Origin: Clostridia bacterium
GTDB lineage: Bacteria; Bacillota; Clostridia; Oscillospirales; CAG-272
DNA length: 12,170 bases
Reading direction: 5' to 3'
NCBI GenBank assembly: GCA_017411935.1
Contig: JAFQPC010000012.1
Location: 1-12,170 of the forward strand
Part shown: positions 1-7,000 of the stretch, piece by piece
Position numbering within the stretch: position 1 is the stretch's first letter
Layout: every line of letters begins with the position of its first letter
The notes under the pieces: model-generated
Seen by the model: only the letters and a program-made list of their open reading frames with translations
Database searches by the model: none
Told to the model about the DNA's origin: nothing
Made by a program: the position numbers and the translations under genes

Positions 1-694
1 ACGGGGAAGCAGGCGCTTTTTCCCCGGACGCAGATGTTTTCAACAAATTCTCCACATACGCCTCGCTGTCCTGCACGTTTAATTTCTGTTCCGCAATATA
101 ACGAATGGTTTCAAGCCTCTTTTTTGTGTTTTCAATGCGCAAAGTTGCCCTCGCGTGGCGTTCCGTTAAACCCGTTTCCAAAATCAGGCGTTGTTCTTCA
201 TAAGAAAGCCGTAGCAAGCGAAGCTTGTTTGCCACTGCCGATTGGCTCATAGACATCCGTCTCGCCACCTCCTCTTGAGTCAAATGGTGGTTTTCAATCA
301 ATTTTTTAAACCCGTACGCCTGCTCAAACATATTCAGATCCTCACGCAAGAGGTTTTCAATGATCGCAAGTTCCGCCGAGGTTTGCTCATTGACATCCAT
401 AACAATACAAGGAACCGTCAGATATCCAAGCATTTTTGCCGCCCGCAAGCGCCTTTCTCCCGCAATCAATTCGTATCGGTAAACATCATCCGGATCCGAC
501 AACCGTACACTCAGCGGTTGAAGAATCCCATACCGACGAATGGAATCTGCCAAACGAATGATCGAATTTTGCTCAAATTCCGCCCTCGGCTGCGCTCGAT
601 TGGGGCGAATTTCATCGGTTTTGATCTGTACGACCTCACTTCCAACCTCTCCTTCACTCATTTTCGACCTTTTCAGATACTTTAACTCCGTCAT
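1..694 (-). CDS. noc: Nucleoid occlusion protein Noc (ParB/Spo0J family), 3' end outside window
   Basis: Reading the minus strand from ATG at 694 gives 231 open codons with no stop, so the gene continues past the left edge. Seen: the ParB N-terminal boxes RPNRAQPR (residues 30-37), IAGERRLRAA (77-86) and ENLLREDL (113-120), then a helix-turn-helix at about 138-161 (LTQEEVARRMSMSQSAVANK) and TERHARA (177-183). Q151, K157 and R179 match the residues that distinguish Noc from ParB at positions equivalent to Caulobacter ParB 173, 179 and 201; the fourth (184-equivalent) is R162. Noc is a CTP-dependent DNA clamp that binds NBS sites and blocks division over the nucleoid. Position directly after rsmG is the usual Firmicutes place for noc. 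The start is set by AGGAGG at 702-707 with 7-nt spacing; an in-frame ATG at codon 12 lacks such a site. Oddity: the family ENLQR motif reads ENLLR. Alternative: a second ParB-type protein. Confidence 0.88.
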   Translation of the reverse strand, partial: MTELKYLKRSKMSEGEVGSEVVQIKTDEIRPNRAQPRAEFEQNSIIRLADSIRRYGILQPLSVRLSDPDDVYRYELIAGERRLRAAKMLGYLTVPCIVMDVNEQTSAELAIIENLLREDLNMFEQAYGFKKLIENHHLTQEEVARRMSMSQSAVANKLRLLRLSYEEQRLILETGLTERHARATLRIENTKKRLETIRYIAEQKLNVQDSEAYVENLLKTSASGEKAPASP

Positions 695-701
695 TTTCAA
701 T

Positions 702-707
702 CCTCCT
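702..707 (-). promoter_or_regulatory. Ribosome binding site of noc
   Basis: The minus strand reads TAAAGGAGG seven bases before the ATG at 694. It fixes the first ATG as the noc start in preference to the in-frame ATG at codon 12. Confidence 0.85.
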
Positions 708-713
708 TTATTG

Positions 714-729
714 TGTTTCACGTGAAACA
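714..729. promoter_or_regulatory. parS centromere site (perfect 16-bp palindrome)
   Basis: The bases are TGTTTCACGTGAAACA, the exact canonical parS palindrome bound by ParB/Spo0J. It lies between the predicted noc transcription start (about 731) and the noc ribosome binding site, so ParB loading here could also affect noc expression. The oriC-proximal gene context (mnmG-rsmG-noc) agrees with a chromosomal centromere cluster. Confidence 0.95.
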
Positions 730-737
730 TCGCTTTT

Positions 738-766
738 ATTATAACATTCGGGAAATAAAAAAGAAC
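738..766 (-). promoter_or_regulatory. Promoter of noc (extended -10)
   Basis: On the minus strand TGTTATAAT (738-746) is a consensus -10 TATAAT (738-743) with the TGn extension. The -35 position 17 bp upstream (GTTCTT, about 761-766) is weak, as is common for extended -10 promoters. Predicted start is near 731. The spacer carries ATTTCCCG (750-757), one half of the Noc-binding consensus ATTTCCCGGGAAAT. The promoter lies after the rsmG terminator, so noc appears to be a separate transcription unit. Confidence 0.75.
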
Positions 767-799
767 TCGAAGTATGCGTGTCCGATCCTGTCGGGGAAA

Positions 800-846
800 G
801 CAAGAAAAACAAACAAGCCGACCGAAGCGAGTGCTTTCGGTCGGCT
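800..846 (-). terminator. Rho-independent terminator after rsmG
   Basis: An inverted repeat pairs 816-826 with 836-846 (core GCCGACCGAA / TTCGGTCGGC, 11 bp). On the minus strand it is followed by a T-rich stretch (TTGTTTGTTTTTCTTG, 800-815 region). The plus-strand side lacks a T run, so it acts on the mnmG-rsmG transcript. It ends 21 bp beyond the rsmG stop and separates that operon from noc. Confidence 0.85.
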
Positions 847-867
847 CTTGTGAAAAAAAGCTTCAAT

Positions 868-1635
868 TTATAGCGTTTTTTTGGAGATTTGCGAGAAATG
901 TCTCGGATACTTTTTAGGGGTGTTTGTAATTTTTTGAACAATAATCAAATTTCTTTGTTCCTCTTCGCCATCACTTTGCTTCAAAGAGCAAGAAACGACT
1001 TCCTTCAATTCGCCGCCGCACAAAGAGATCGCATTTTTTGCCAAGGAGATCTCGTCAGATGCTTGCTGCGCTTTCATCGCAATCATTTTTCCGCCAACAC
1101 GCGCAAAACCCAAACAAAGCTCCGAAAGCATCGGAAGCGCCGCCACCGCGCGAGCTGTAACGGCATCAAAGCGCTCGCGGTAGTTGGGATCCTGTGCATA
1201 TTCTTCCGCACGACCCGCAATTGCCGTAACATTCGCCAAAGAGAGCAACCGTGCCGTTTCTTCTACGTAACGGATCCGCTTCGCTGTTCCGTCCAGCGCG
1301 GTAATTCGAAGATCAGGACGAAAAATCGCCAAAGGAAGCGTTGGAAATCCCGCGCCGCAACCAACGTCGATCAAACGAGAATTTTCGGGAAGATAGCGAG
1401 AAACCGTAACAGAATCCACAAAATGACGCAAAATAATCATTTTTTCGTCCGTAATTGCCGTCAAATTCATCGTTTTATTCACTTCGAGCATACGAACCAT
1501 CAAAGCGTGCAGCCAAAACGCCTGTTCTTCCGAACAGTACATTTCATTCATATCAAAAGCCTTTTGGCATTCCAAAACAAATTCAGAGCGTTCCATCATT
1601 ATCCTTTCTTGAGTGTTTTGTTCCACGTGAAACAT
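868..1635 (-). CDS. rsmG: 16S rRNA (guanine-527-N7) methyltransferase RsmG
   Basis: RsmG (GidB) is a cytoplasmic SAM-dependent enzyme that methylates N7 of G527 in the 530 loop of 16S rRNA; its loss is linked to low-level streptomycin resistance in other bacteria. Seen: NKTMNLTAITDEK (about 53-65), the SAM-binding loop LIDVGCGAGFP (88-98), acidic residue D115 after the second strand, VTARAVA (159-165), and the family's C-terminal NTPKKYPR (238-245). Length 255 aa is slightly above the usual 210-240. Two starts are possible. ATG 1635 overlaps the mnmG stop as TAATG, suggesting translational coupling, and yields MFHVEQ, which is parS read as codons. The tandem ATGs at 1599 and 1596 have an AAAGG site just upstream and would give 243 or 242 aa, closer to the family length. 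The longer form is given here; the shorter is a serious alternative. Confidence 0.95.
   Translation of the reverse strand: MFHVEQNTQERIMMERSEFVLECQKAFDMNEMYCSEEQAFWLHALMVRMLEVNKTMNLTAITDEKMIILRHFVDSVTVSRYLPENSRLIDVGCGAGFPTLPLAIFRPDLRITALDGTAKRIRYVEETARLLSLANVTAIAGRAEEYAQDPNYRERFDAVTARAVAALPMLSELCLGFARVGGKMIAMKAQQASDEISLAKNAISLCGGELKEVVSCSLKQSDGEEEQRNLIIVQKITNTPKKYPRHFSQISKKTL
1619..1634. promoter_or_regulatory. parS centromere site overlapping the rsmG start
   Basis: The bases are TGTTCCACGTGAAACA, matching the B. subtilis consensus TGTTNCACGTGAAACA and differing from the perfect palindrome at one base. It overlaps the ATG of the long rsmG form and supplies its codons 1-6 (MFHVEQ). It lies 905 bp from the other parS, so the pair flanks rsmG. 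Confidence 0.9.
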
Positions 1636-3497
1636 TACCTTAGACCCAAATAGATCAAAAGCACCGAAATATCCGCCGGATTCACCCCACTAATACGAGA
1701 AGCCTGCCCAACCGTGGCAGGGCGAATCTTTGCCAGCTTTTGCGCGGCCTCCAATCGAAGCCCACGAATGGTCGTGTAATCCAGATCCTCGGGCAATCGC
1801 CGCATCTCCAGCTTTTCCTGACGCTGTACCTCAGCAATCTGTCGCTTGATATACCCCTCATACTTGATCGTTACCTCTACGGTCAAAGCCACACGATAGG
1901 GCAACTGAGGGCGTTTTAAGTCAATTTCTTTCAAAAGATCGTACGTAACATCGGGGCGACGAAGCAAATCTGCCAACGAAACGCCGCTTGCAACGGGCGA
2001 AAAACCATGTTTTTCCAAAAACGGGTTACAGTGCTCAGGAGAATAGTGCGTCGTTTGCAAACGAGCGATTTCTTCTTCCACCAAACGTTGCTTTTCCAGA
2101 AATGCCGCGTATCGTTCTTCCGAAATCAGTCCCGCGGCATATCCTTTCGGAGTCAGACGGCTGTCTGCATTATCTTGACGAAGAAGCAATCGGTATTCCG
2201 AGCGAGAAGTCATCATTCGATACGGTTCGTTCGTACCTTTCGTTACAAGATCATCAATCAACGTTCCAATGTAGCTCTCACTTCGGGCAAGGATCAGCGG
2301 TTCTTTTCCGCGAAGCTTCAAAGAAGCATTCAATCCCGCGATCAGCCCCTGCGCAGCAGCTTCTTCGTAGCCCGACGTTCCGTTAAACTGTCCCGCGCCA
2401 TAAAGTCCCGAAACGGTTTTACATTCCAGCGTCGCATACAGTTGAGTAGGATCGATACAATCGTATTCGATCGCATAGGCATAGCGCATGATCTCGGCAT
2501 TTTCAAATCCCTGTAAGGAATGAAGCATTTCACGTTGTACGTCAACAGGAAGAGAGGTCGAGAAGCCCTGAATGTACATTTCCTGCGTCTGAGCACCCAC
2601 GGGCTCTACAAAGAGCTGATGTCGCTCCTTGTCCGCAAAGCGAACGAGCTTGTCCTCGATCGACGGACAATACCTCGGTCCCGTTCCGTGGATCTGACCC
2701 GAATACATCGCGGAACGCGTAATATTATCGCGGATCACGCGATGTGTTTCGGCATTGGTATAAACCACGTGGCACGGGATCTGCGAAAGCCCGTCAAAAA
2801 ACCGTTCATCCGTCAAAACCGAATACGGAACGATCCTTTCTTCGCCATCCTGTCGCTCAAGTTCCGAAAAATTGATCGAACGGCGATTGACTCGTGCAGG
2901 CGTTCCCGTTTTAAAGCGCATCAGCTTCAAGCCAAGACGCTCCAATGCGCCCGAAAGCCCCTTTGCCGCCAAAAAGCCGTCAGGTCCGCTTTCGTAATTG
3001 ATGTCTCCGATAAAGATACGGCTGTCAAGATAGGTTCCCGTACAAAGGATCACGCACTCGCAGCGCCACACCTCACCCAGATGCGTCGTCACCGATACAA
3101 TTCTCCCATCCTCTACGCCAAGATCAACGATCTCAGCTTGAATAACGCGAAGATTGGGCGTATTTTCAAGCACTTCCTTCATTAAAGTATGATAACGCTT
3201 TCGATCCGCCTGGATCCGTTTGGAATGTACCGCCGCGCCCTTACCGAGATTCAGCGTTCTCGATTGGAGCGTTACAAGATCCGCTACGCGTCCCATTTCG
3301 CCACCAAGGGCATCAATTTCGAATACGAGATGCCCCTTTCCCGTACCGCCGATCGACGGATTGCAGGGCATATTGGCGATCGCTTCGAGCGACATGGTAA
3401 AGAGAACGGTATCCTGTCCCGTTCTCGCGGCAGCAAGCGCCGCCTCAATTCCCGCATGACCCGCGCCAACGACCGCAACTTTGGTAATTTCCGACAT
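1635..3497 (-). CDS. mnmG: tRNA uridine-5-carboxymethylaminomethyl modification enzyme MnmG
   Basis: MnmG (GidA) is an FAD enzyme that, with the GTPase MnmE, makes the (carboxymethyl)aminomethyl group on wobble U34 of several tRNAs. Seen: the dinucleotide-binding motif [14 protein letters not shown] (7-20), the active-site segment [14 protein letters not shown] with C45, the second catalytic cysteine C277 in RYCPSIEDK, and the helical C-terminal part with YEGYIKRQ and the closing [14 protein letters not shown]. Length 620 aa is typical. The ATG at 3497 has AAAGGT (3505-3510) seven bases upstream. The gene overlaps rsmG by one base. mnmE is usually immediately upstream but is missing here; a divergent surface-protein gene occupies that side, and mnmG has its own promoter. 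Confidence 0.97.
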   Translation of the reverse strand: MSEITKVAVVGAGHAGIEAALAAARTGQDTVLFTMSLEAIANMPCNPSIGGTGKGHLVFEIDALGGEMGRVADLVTLQSRTLNLGKGAAVHSKRIQADRKRYHTLMKEVLENTPNLRVIQAEIVDLGVEDGRIVSVTTHLGEVWRCECVILCTGTYLDSRIFIGDINYESGPDGFLAAKGLSGALERLGLKLMRFKTGTPARVNRRSINFSELERQDGEERIVPYSVLTDERFFDGLSQIPCHVVYTNAETHRVIRDNITRSAMYSGQIHGTGPRYCPSIEDKLVRFADKERHQLFVEPVGAQTQEMYIQGFSTSLPVDVQREMLHSLQGFENAEIMRYAYAIEYDCIDPTQLYATLECKTVSGLYGAGQFNGTSGYEEAAAQGLIAGLNASLKLRGKEPLILARSESYIGTLIDDLVTKGTNEPYRMMTSRSEYRLLLRQDNADSRLTPKGYAAGLISEERYAAFLEKQRLVEEEIARLQTTHYSPEHCNPFLEKHGFSPVASGVSLADLLRRPDVTYDLLKEIDLKRPQLPYRVALTVEVTIKYEGYIKRQIAEVQRQEKLEMRRLPEDLDYTTIRGLRLEAAQKLAKIRPATVGQASRISGVNPADISVLLIYLGLR

Positions 3498-3602
3498 AAA
3501 ATTTACCTTTCAAATAAGAAAAAACAGCAAAAGTATGAACAAATAATGAACTTTTTTATTTTTTGCTTTTTTCTTAGATTTTTTCACTTTTCTTCTTGAT
3601 CT

Positions 3603-3620
3603 ATCTTGAAACCTCAAGAT
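3603..3620 (-). other. Short hairpin at the 5' end of the mnmG leader
   Basis: ATCTTGA (3603-3609) and TCAAGAT (3614-3620) form a 7-bp stem with a 4-base loop. If mnmG transcripts start near 3629, the hairpin begins about ten bases from the mRNA 5' end, where it could protect against decay. On the plus strand it is followed by six T and could be read as a weak terminator, but there is no plus-strand gene to its left. Function is a guess. Confidence 0.35.
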
Positions 3621-3635
3621 TTTTTTGTTACACTA

Positions 3636-3664
3636 ATTATATCAAAAAAATCAGCTTTTTGCAA
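3636..3664 (-). promoter_or_regulatory. Promoter of mnmG-rsmG
   Basis: On the minus strand TTGCAA (3659-3664), a 17-bp spacer and TATAAT (3636-3641) with a TGA extension (TGATATAAT) form a good housekeeping promoter. The predicted start near 3629 gives a leader of about 130 nt before the mnmG ATG. Its presence explains how mnmG can be expressed without an upstream mnmE. Confidence 0.75.
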
Positions 3665-3721
3665 TACTTAATTTTAAAATGAATCAAGAAGACATTCTAT
3701 GCCTCCAAATCCAATCAAAAA

Positions 3722-3756
3722 TTTTTCGTCCCCAAAAATGCTTTTGGGACGAAAGA
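3722..3756. other. Hairpin with T-rich flank (possible terminator or small-RNA end)
   Basis: Positions 3722-3737 pair with 3742-3756 (core CGTCCC / GGGACG plus AAAA / TTTT, one bulged C at 3733, loop 3738-3741). On the plus strand GGCTTGTTTTTT follows; on the minus strand TTTTT follows at once. Either strand could use it as a terminator. No gene upstream on either strand obviously needs one, so a short untranslated transcript is one explanation. Confidence 0.45.
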
Positions 3757-3762
3757 GGCTTG

Positions 3763-3864
3763 TTTTTTGTGATAAAAAAATAAACTTTTTCCGATTTTTA
3801 TCTTTTTATTTTATCTCCTTTTGCTTCTTTTTTGTGATAAAATTTACAAAAAAGAAACTTTTTC
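3763..3864 (+). repeat. Two imperfect direct repeats upstream of the surface gene
   Basis: TTTTTTGTGATAAAA occurs exactly at 3763-3777 and 3828-3842, each followed by AAACTTTTTC (3782-3791 and 3855-3864). Copies are 65-73 bp apart and lie about 110-190 bp upstream of the surface-gene promoter. A local duplication in AT-rich DNA or paired binding sites would both fit. Confidence 0.5.
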
Positions 3865-3952
3865 TTTTTCAAAAAGCCTCTTTTGTTTTTCGGAAATTCT
3901 CGTTTTTTGTCGAATATCATTAATAATTTTAACGAAAAGTTCCAAAAAACTA

Positions 3953-3981
3953 TTGACTTTATTTAAATAAGATGTTAAAAT
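3953..3981 (+). promoter_or_regulatory. Promoter of the giant surface-protein gene
   Basis: TTGACT (3953-3958), a 17-bp spacer and TAAAAT (3976-3981) with a TGT extension form a near-consensus vegetative promoter. The predicted start is near 3988, leaving a leader of about 65 nt with a small stem-loop (TAGCA 4001-4005 / TGCTA 4010-4014). Confidence 0.8.
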
Positions 3982-4041
3982 AAAATAGCATATACATTTT
4001 TAGCAATCGTGCTATTGAGTTCAAATAAATTTGAGTAAAGC

Positions 4042-4047
4042 AGGTGA
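4042..4047 (+). promoter_or_regulatory. Ribosome binding site deciding the surface-protein start
   Basis: AGGTGA, five bases before ATG 4053, matches the part of the anti-Shine-Dalgarno complement that reads AGGTGATC. The alternative GTG at 4044 would be inside this site and has only CAG in front of it, so ATG 4053 is preferred. Confidence 0.65.
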
Positions 4048-4052
4048 AAGTG

Positions 4053-7000
4053 ATGAGAACGAAAGTATGGAAGAGAATCCTTCCGCTATTTTTATCAATT
4101 GTAATGCTGTTTTCCGTGTTTGCGGCGGCAATTCCAACCGCGTCTGCGTTGGAAGTATCTGCGCCGTCCGTCGGCACCGACACAGACGATTCCCCTTATT
4201 ATCGGATCGTCTTTGAGGACGGAATGCTTCGCATTCAGCTCAATCCTCAAAAGGTTTATGATCTGCTTCGGGACGGTTCTGTCTCGAAAGAGGACCTTTT
4301 GAACTTTATTCCCGAGGATGTGTTGGATGCGTTAGCGCAGGGTCGCGATCTTTCGCTGGAAGACCTCAAGGTATTGGTCTCCAACTACATCTCCCCGTCC
4401 GATCTGAGCAAGTTGAAAGAGCTTCTTCCCAAAGAAGTTCTTCAGGATCATTTTGATCTTGCAATGCTTGAGGACTTGATCTCTGTTGAGGAGCTCCTTT
4501 CAATCGTCCCGATCGACGAGCTTTTGAACAACGTGGACGACGCGGAAATTTCTGCGCTGATCACGCCCGCAGTGCTCGAACTGCTTCTCAACGAAAAGGC
4601 AACGGATGCCGTTCTTACCGACGAGTTTATTGAAAACCTGTTGGACGAGAGCGACGTTCTTGACGCCATTCTTTCGAACGCAGAGGTCAAAGAAGAACTT
4701 GTCAAGCTGATCAACGACGCCATTGTCGATCAACTCTTGGCAAACACCACGATCAAATCGAACCTTTTGGCGTTGATGGAACGCTCGTCGACGTTGGATA
4801 ACATTCTTGCCGACGAAACCGCAAAAACCGCGCTGAAAAATTATTTTAACAGCAAAAAGAGTATCGTCTCCTCTTTCTTGACCGATTCTGAGGTTCTGGA
4901 GCTTCTCAAGAATATGCCCTCGGTACACGATTCACTCGTTACCGATGAAGTCATTGACCGCCTCATTTCTTCCAACGCGATCAACAAAGACAACATCCGC
5001 ACCATCTTTAGCGACGAACAGCTGGAATCACTGATCGACGACGCGGTGCTCGAAAAGCTTCTGGCGACCGATCATTTTGTCGACAACTTCCTGAACGATG
5101 ACGAATTGGTCAATACGATCTTCACCCAAGAACTGATCCTCGAGCTCAAAAACCAAGGATTACTCGATCTTTCTTATGCCACCGACCGCACGCAGCTCCG
5201 CTCGATGCTCCTGAGCTCAGCTGAGGCACGGGCGCTCGTTTCCGATGAGATCCATCACCATCCCGAGATCTCCTTGGCACATTATTGGGAGCATCTCGAC
5301 TTTACTGCGCTTGTCAACGCCATCGGAATTCATTCCATTCAGATCTTTGTCGATACACATGATGACGTTTACGAAAATATTCTTCACACCTTAGGTGCAG
5401 CACAGATCGCGGCAGCGCTCGGAGAAGACGTTTGCGCGTCGATCCTGCAAAACAATCTTTCCGACATCCTTCGTACGGTCGGTATGCCGAAGCTGTTTAC
5501 GTATTTCAATCGCGACGAGATCGTTTCGACACTCGGCGGATACTATGCGATCCTGCAAAAAGGCTACGTTAGCGAGGAAGATGTCGTTGCTGCCGTAGGT
5601 GGCTATCCCGCTTTGATGGAGTATCTCCCCTTCGACGGCATCATCGAAGCAATTGGCTACGACCGCCTTCTTGATTTTGTTGATTTCAACGATATCGTTG
5701 CCTCGGCAGGCGGATATGCTACCGTCTTCTCCTGGTACTCCCCCACAGAGCTTCAGGCGATCCTGAATGCGATCGGGACCGATTCACTCCAAGATTTTCT
5801 GACGAGCAACGGTATTCTGCAACAGCTCAATTTCCAACAGATCGCAAAAGATCTTCTGGCGCTTCTTCGCAGCAAAGGTCCTCAATATAAAGCCTTCCTG
5901 CAAGAGCTGACCGATCGCTTCCTGATTCTTTTAAACACCGAGGTCGCTTCGATCTCGATCAACGATACCCAGATCTATTCCCCGGGACGTTTTGATTTTG
6001 AAGCTATCGTTACAAGCATTCTGAAAGAGATCCCCGACGTCAACGACTTCCTTGCAATGAACGAAGGCGATGCGCTGGCGCAATGGATCCTTCGCGCTAC
6101 GATCCGCGGAGAAGAATATCAGCTCGGCATTTCCATCGAATTTATCGGAGACTTTTCCGAGTTGCAAGAGCTTGCGGCAACGCATGCCGACGATTTCGTT
6201 TGGAGCGTCAGCGACGATCTCGATGTCATCGCCAAGCTTACGATCCCCTCGGTAGGCTCCGAGCTTTATGAAAAAATTCTGCTTTCTTCCCGCATTCCAA
6301 CCGAATTGAAGAAAAAGATACTGAGCGCTCCTGAAATGTCGCTCAGTGAGCTCACAGGATTTTTGGAAGATCTCTCCGACGAGGAGCTTCAGTCGATCAT
6401 CGATACCGTTTCCGAAAAGATCGACGTCATTCGCGAAAAGGTCTATGCAAAGCTTGACGAAACACTTGGTGAAAAGGCAGAGAATCTTGCCGTAGCAAAA
6501 GCAAAGGTAGAGCAGATCCTCAATGCCTTTACAGATATTGAAAAGATCAAAACCCTTCGTAATAAAGCCGTTTCCTTCTTAAACACTCAGATTCCCTCGG
6601 AGCTCGCAAACAAAACGCTTGCCTCTCTGTACGAGGGAGATCAGAGCTTCCGATTTGAAGGAACCTTCTCCCAAAACTATTACGACAAGGCTCTCGCGCT
6701 TCTGCAAAAGCTTGGAATATCTGAAGAAAACGCAGTCAATCTTCTTGTTTACTTCGGAAACTCGCTCGCACTCGATGGAAGCATTGACCTGACAACAACG
6801 CTCAAGGGAATCTACCAGCTTACGTTGAAGGATTCCGAAGGAAAAACACATATTTTCTATCTTCCCGAAGGAATCGATCTTTCGATCATCAAGGAGTTCT
6901 TCCCCTTGTTAGACGTCGAAATTCCCGACGGTGCCGTTATGCCGTCCGAGGATACAACGATCTCGGCTCCCGACATTTGGTGGCAGGTTGACTTCTACGC

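Larger units (their letters stand above)
3498..4052. other. AT-rich divergent spacer between mnmG and the surface-protein gene
   Basis: This 555-bp stretch holds no convincing gene. It contains the mnmG leader and promoter, a 15-bp bulged hairpin (3722-3756), two copies of TTTTTTGTGATAAAA (3763-3777 and 3828-3842), and the promoter and leader of the surface gene. The rest is poly-A/poly-T tract DNA, much richer in AT than the genes on either side. The small open frames inside it (for example 3679-3783 and 3699-3923) lack ribosome binding sites and are low-complexity. Confidence 0.8.

Noticed and set aside
242..685. 147-codon plus-strand open frame over noc
   Set aside because: It is antisense to the well-supported Noc coding region and has no domain or ribosome binding site.
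889..1653. 254-codon plus-strand open frame over rsmG
   Set aside because: The opposite strand encodes a clear RsmG with all motifs; this frame gives an Arg/Asn/Phe-rich product typical of a shadow.
2762..2777. CACGTG-containing palindrome CCACGTGG in mnmG as a third parS
   Set aside because: Outside the 8-bp core the bases do not match TGTTNCACGTGAAACA.
3679..3783. 34-codon plus-strand open frame spanning the hairpin
   Set aside because: No ribosome binding site; it reads through the hairpin and T tract.
3699..3923. 74-codon plus-strand open frame in the AT-rich spacer
   Set aside because: Product is mostly Phe and Lys from poly-T/poly-A tracts, with no ribosome binding site.
5977..5992. 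NBS-like sequence TATTCCCCGGGACGTT inside the surface gene
   Set aside because: It matches the core of the Noc consensus but differs at several flanking bases and lies in ordinary coding sequence; likely chance.
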